The translations under genes and the position numbers were made by a program. From contig JAFLBV010000001.1 in the NCBI GenBank assembly GCA_017302895.1, positions 1,468,501-1,532,500 on the forward strand: a DNA stretch of 64,000 bases, written 5' to 3'. The notes beneath the pieces are model-generated. The model saw only the letters and a program-made list of their open reading frames with translations, searched no databases and had not been told where the DNA came from. Positions 63,317 through 64,000 of this stretch are shown here, piece after piece (within the stretch, counting starts at the first letter, position 1; each line of letters begins with the position of its first letter). Origin of the DNA: Ignavibacteria bacterium (lineage in GTDB: Bacteria > Bacteroidota > Ignavibacteria > Ignavibacteriales > Ignavibacteriaceae).

Positions 63317-64000
<684 letters not shown>

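Overview
This window is a gene-dense chromosomal segment of a Bacteroidota/Chlorobiota-group bacterium, most likely from the Ignavibacteria. The lineage call rests on four things. The 16S gene has a Chlorobi/Ignavibacteria-like 5' end. Three proteins carry C-terminal 'NFPNPFNPET'-type secretion-sorting domains (Por/type IX secretion cargo). Several promoters carry TAnnTTTG -7 boxes. The F-type ATP synthase operon is split, with atpG followed by ffh rather than atpD. I saw no insertion sequence, prophage, CRISPR array or toxin-antitoxin pair.

Layout. 1-6264: a housekeeping run on + (end of atpH, atpA, atpG, ffh, rpsP, khpA, rimM, trmD, rplS) closed by a terminator, followed at once by a MqnA-like gene. 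7079-11501: a - operon of add, a small unknown gene, hutU and serA. 11620-18063: + envelope genes (TPR protein, DUF3467 protein, a type IX cargo, a 691-residue lipoprotein and an outer-membrane barrel). 18119-18230: tRNA-Gln with its own terminator. 18233-21547: a tightly overlapping - cluster of a small two-haem-motif lipoprotein, a DUF4266-like Gly/Cys-tailed lipoprotein, a DUF3570-like barrel, a Tat-exported NusG-domain-II protein and ApbE. This is the best candidate here for a poorly described extracytoplasmic redox system. 21731-32712: MarC, a hybrid kinase, a CotH-type secreted protein, aldo/keto reductase, AlkD-like protein, acetyltransferase and a secreted M14 carboxypeptidase. 32798-37596: a four-gene regulatory operon (PAS kinase, sigma-54 activator, STAS protein, receiver-PP2C phosphatase). 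37764-41902: fumC, AMP nucleosidase and a LytS/LytR-like pair. 41996-49883: alpha-2-macroglobulin, RlpA, phosphotransacetylase and two small lipoproteins. 49983-60488: a long + run (YggS, DivIVA, purine nucleoside phosphorylase, a membrane/coiled-coil protein, ileS, DksA/TraR-like, lspA, rluD, cysS, YgjP-like protease). 61061-64000: an rRNA operon with two tandem promoters, four boxA-like elements, 16S, tRNA-Ile(GAT), tRNA-Ala(TGC) and the start of 23S.

How the genes fit together. The first block is translation, targeting and energy core. The - operon at 7-11 kb combines nucleoside, histidine and serine metabolism. The 18-21.5 kb cluster would place a small cytochrome-like lipoprotein, a Cys-rich lipoprotein, an outer-membrane barrel and a flavin transferase outside the cytoplasmic membrane. 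The regulatory operon couples phosphorelay to sigma-54 activation and partner-switch-like signalling. Heptanucleotide tandem repeats sit exactly at the 3' ends of serA, rluD and the YgjP gene, with each gene's stop codon inside the first unit. Family assignments come from reading motifs by eye, and no database search was run.
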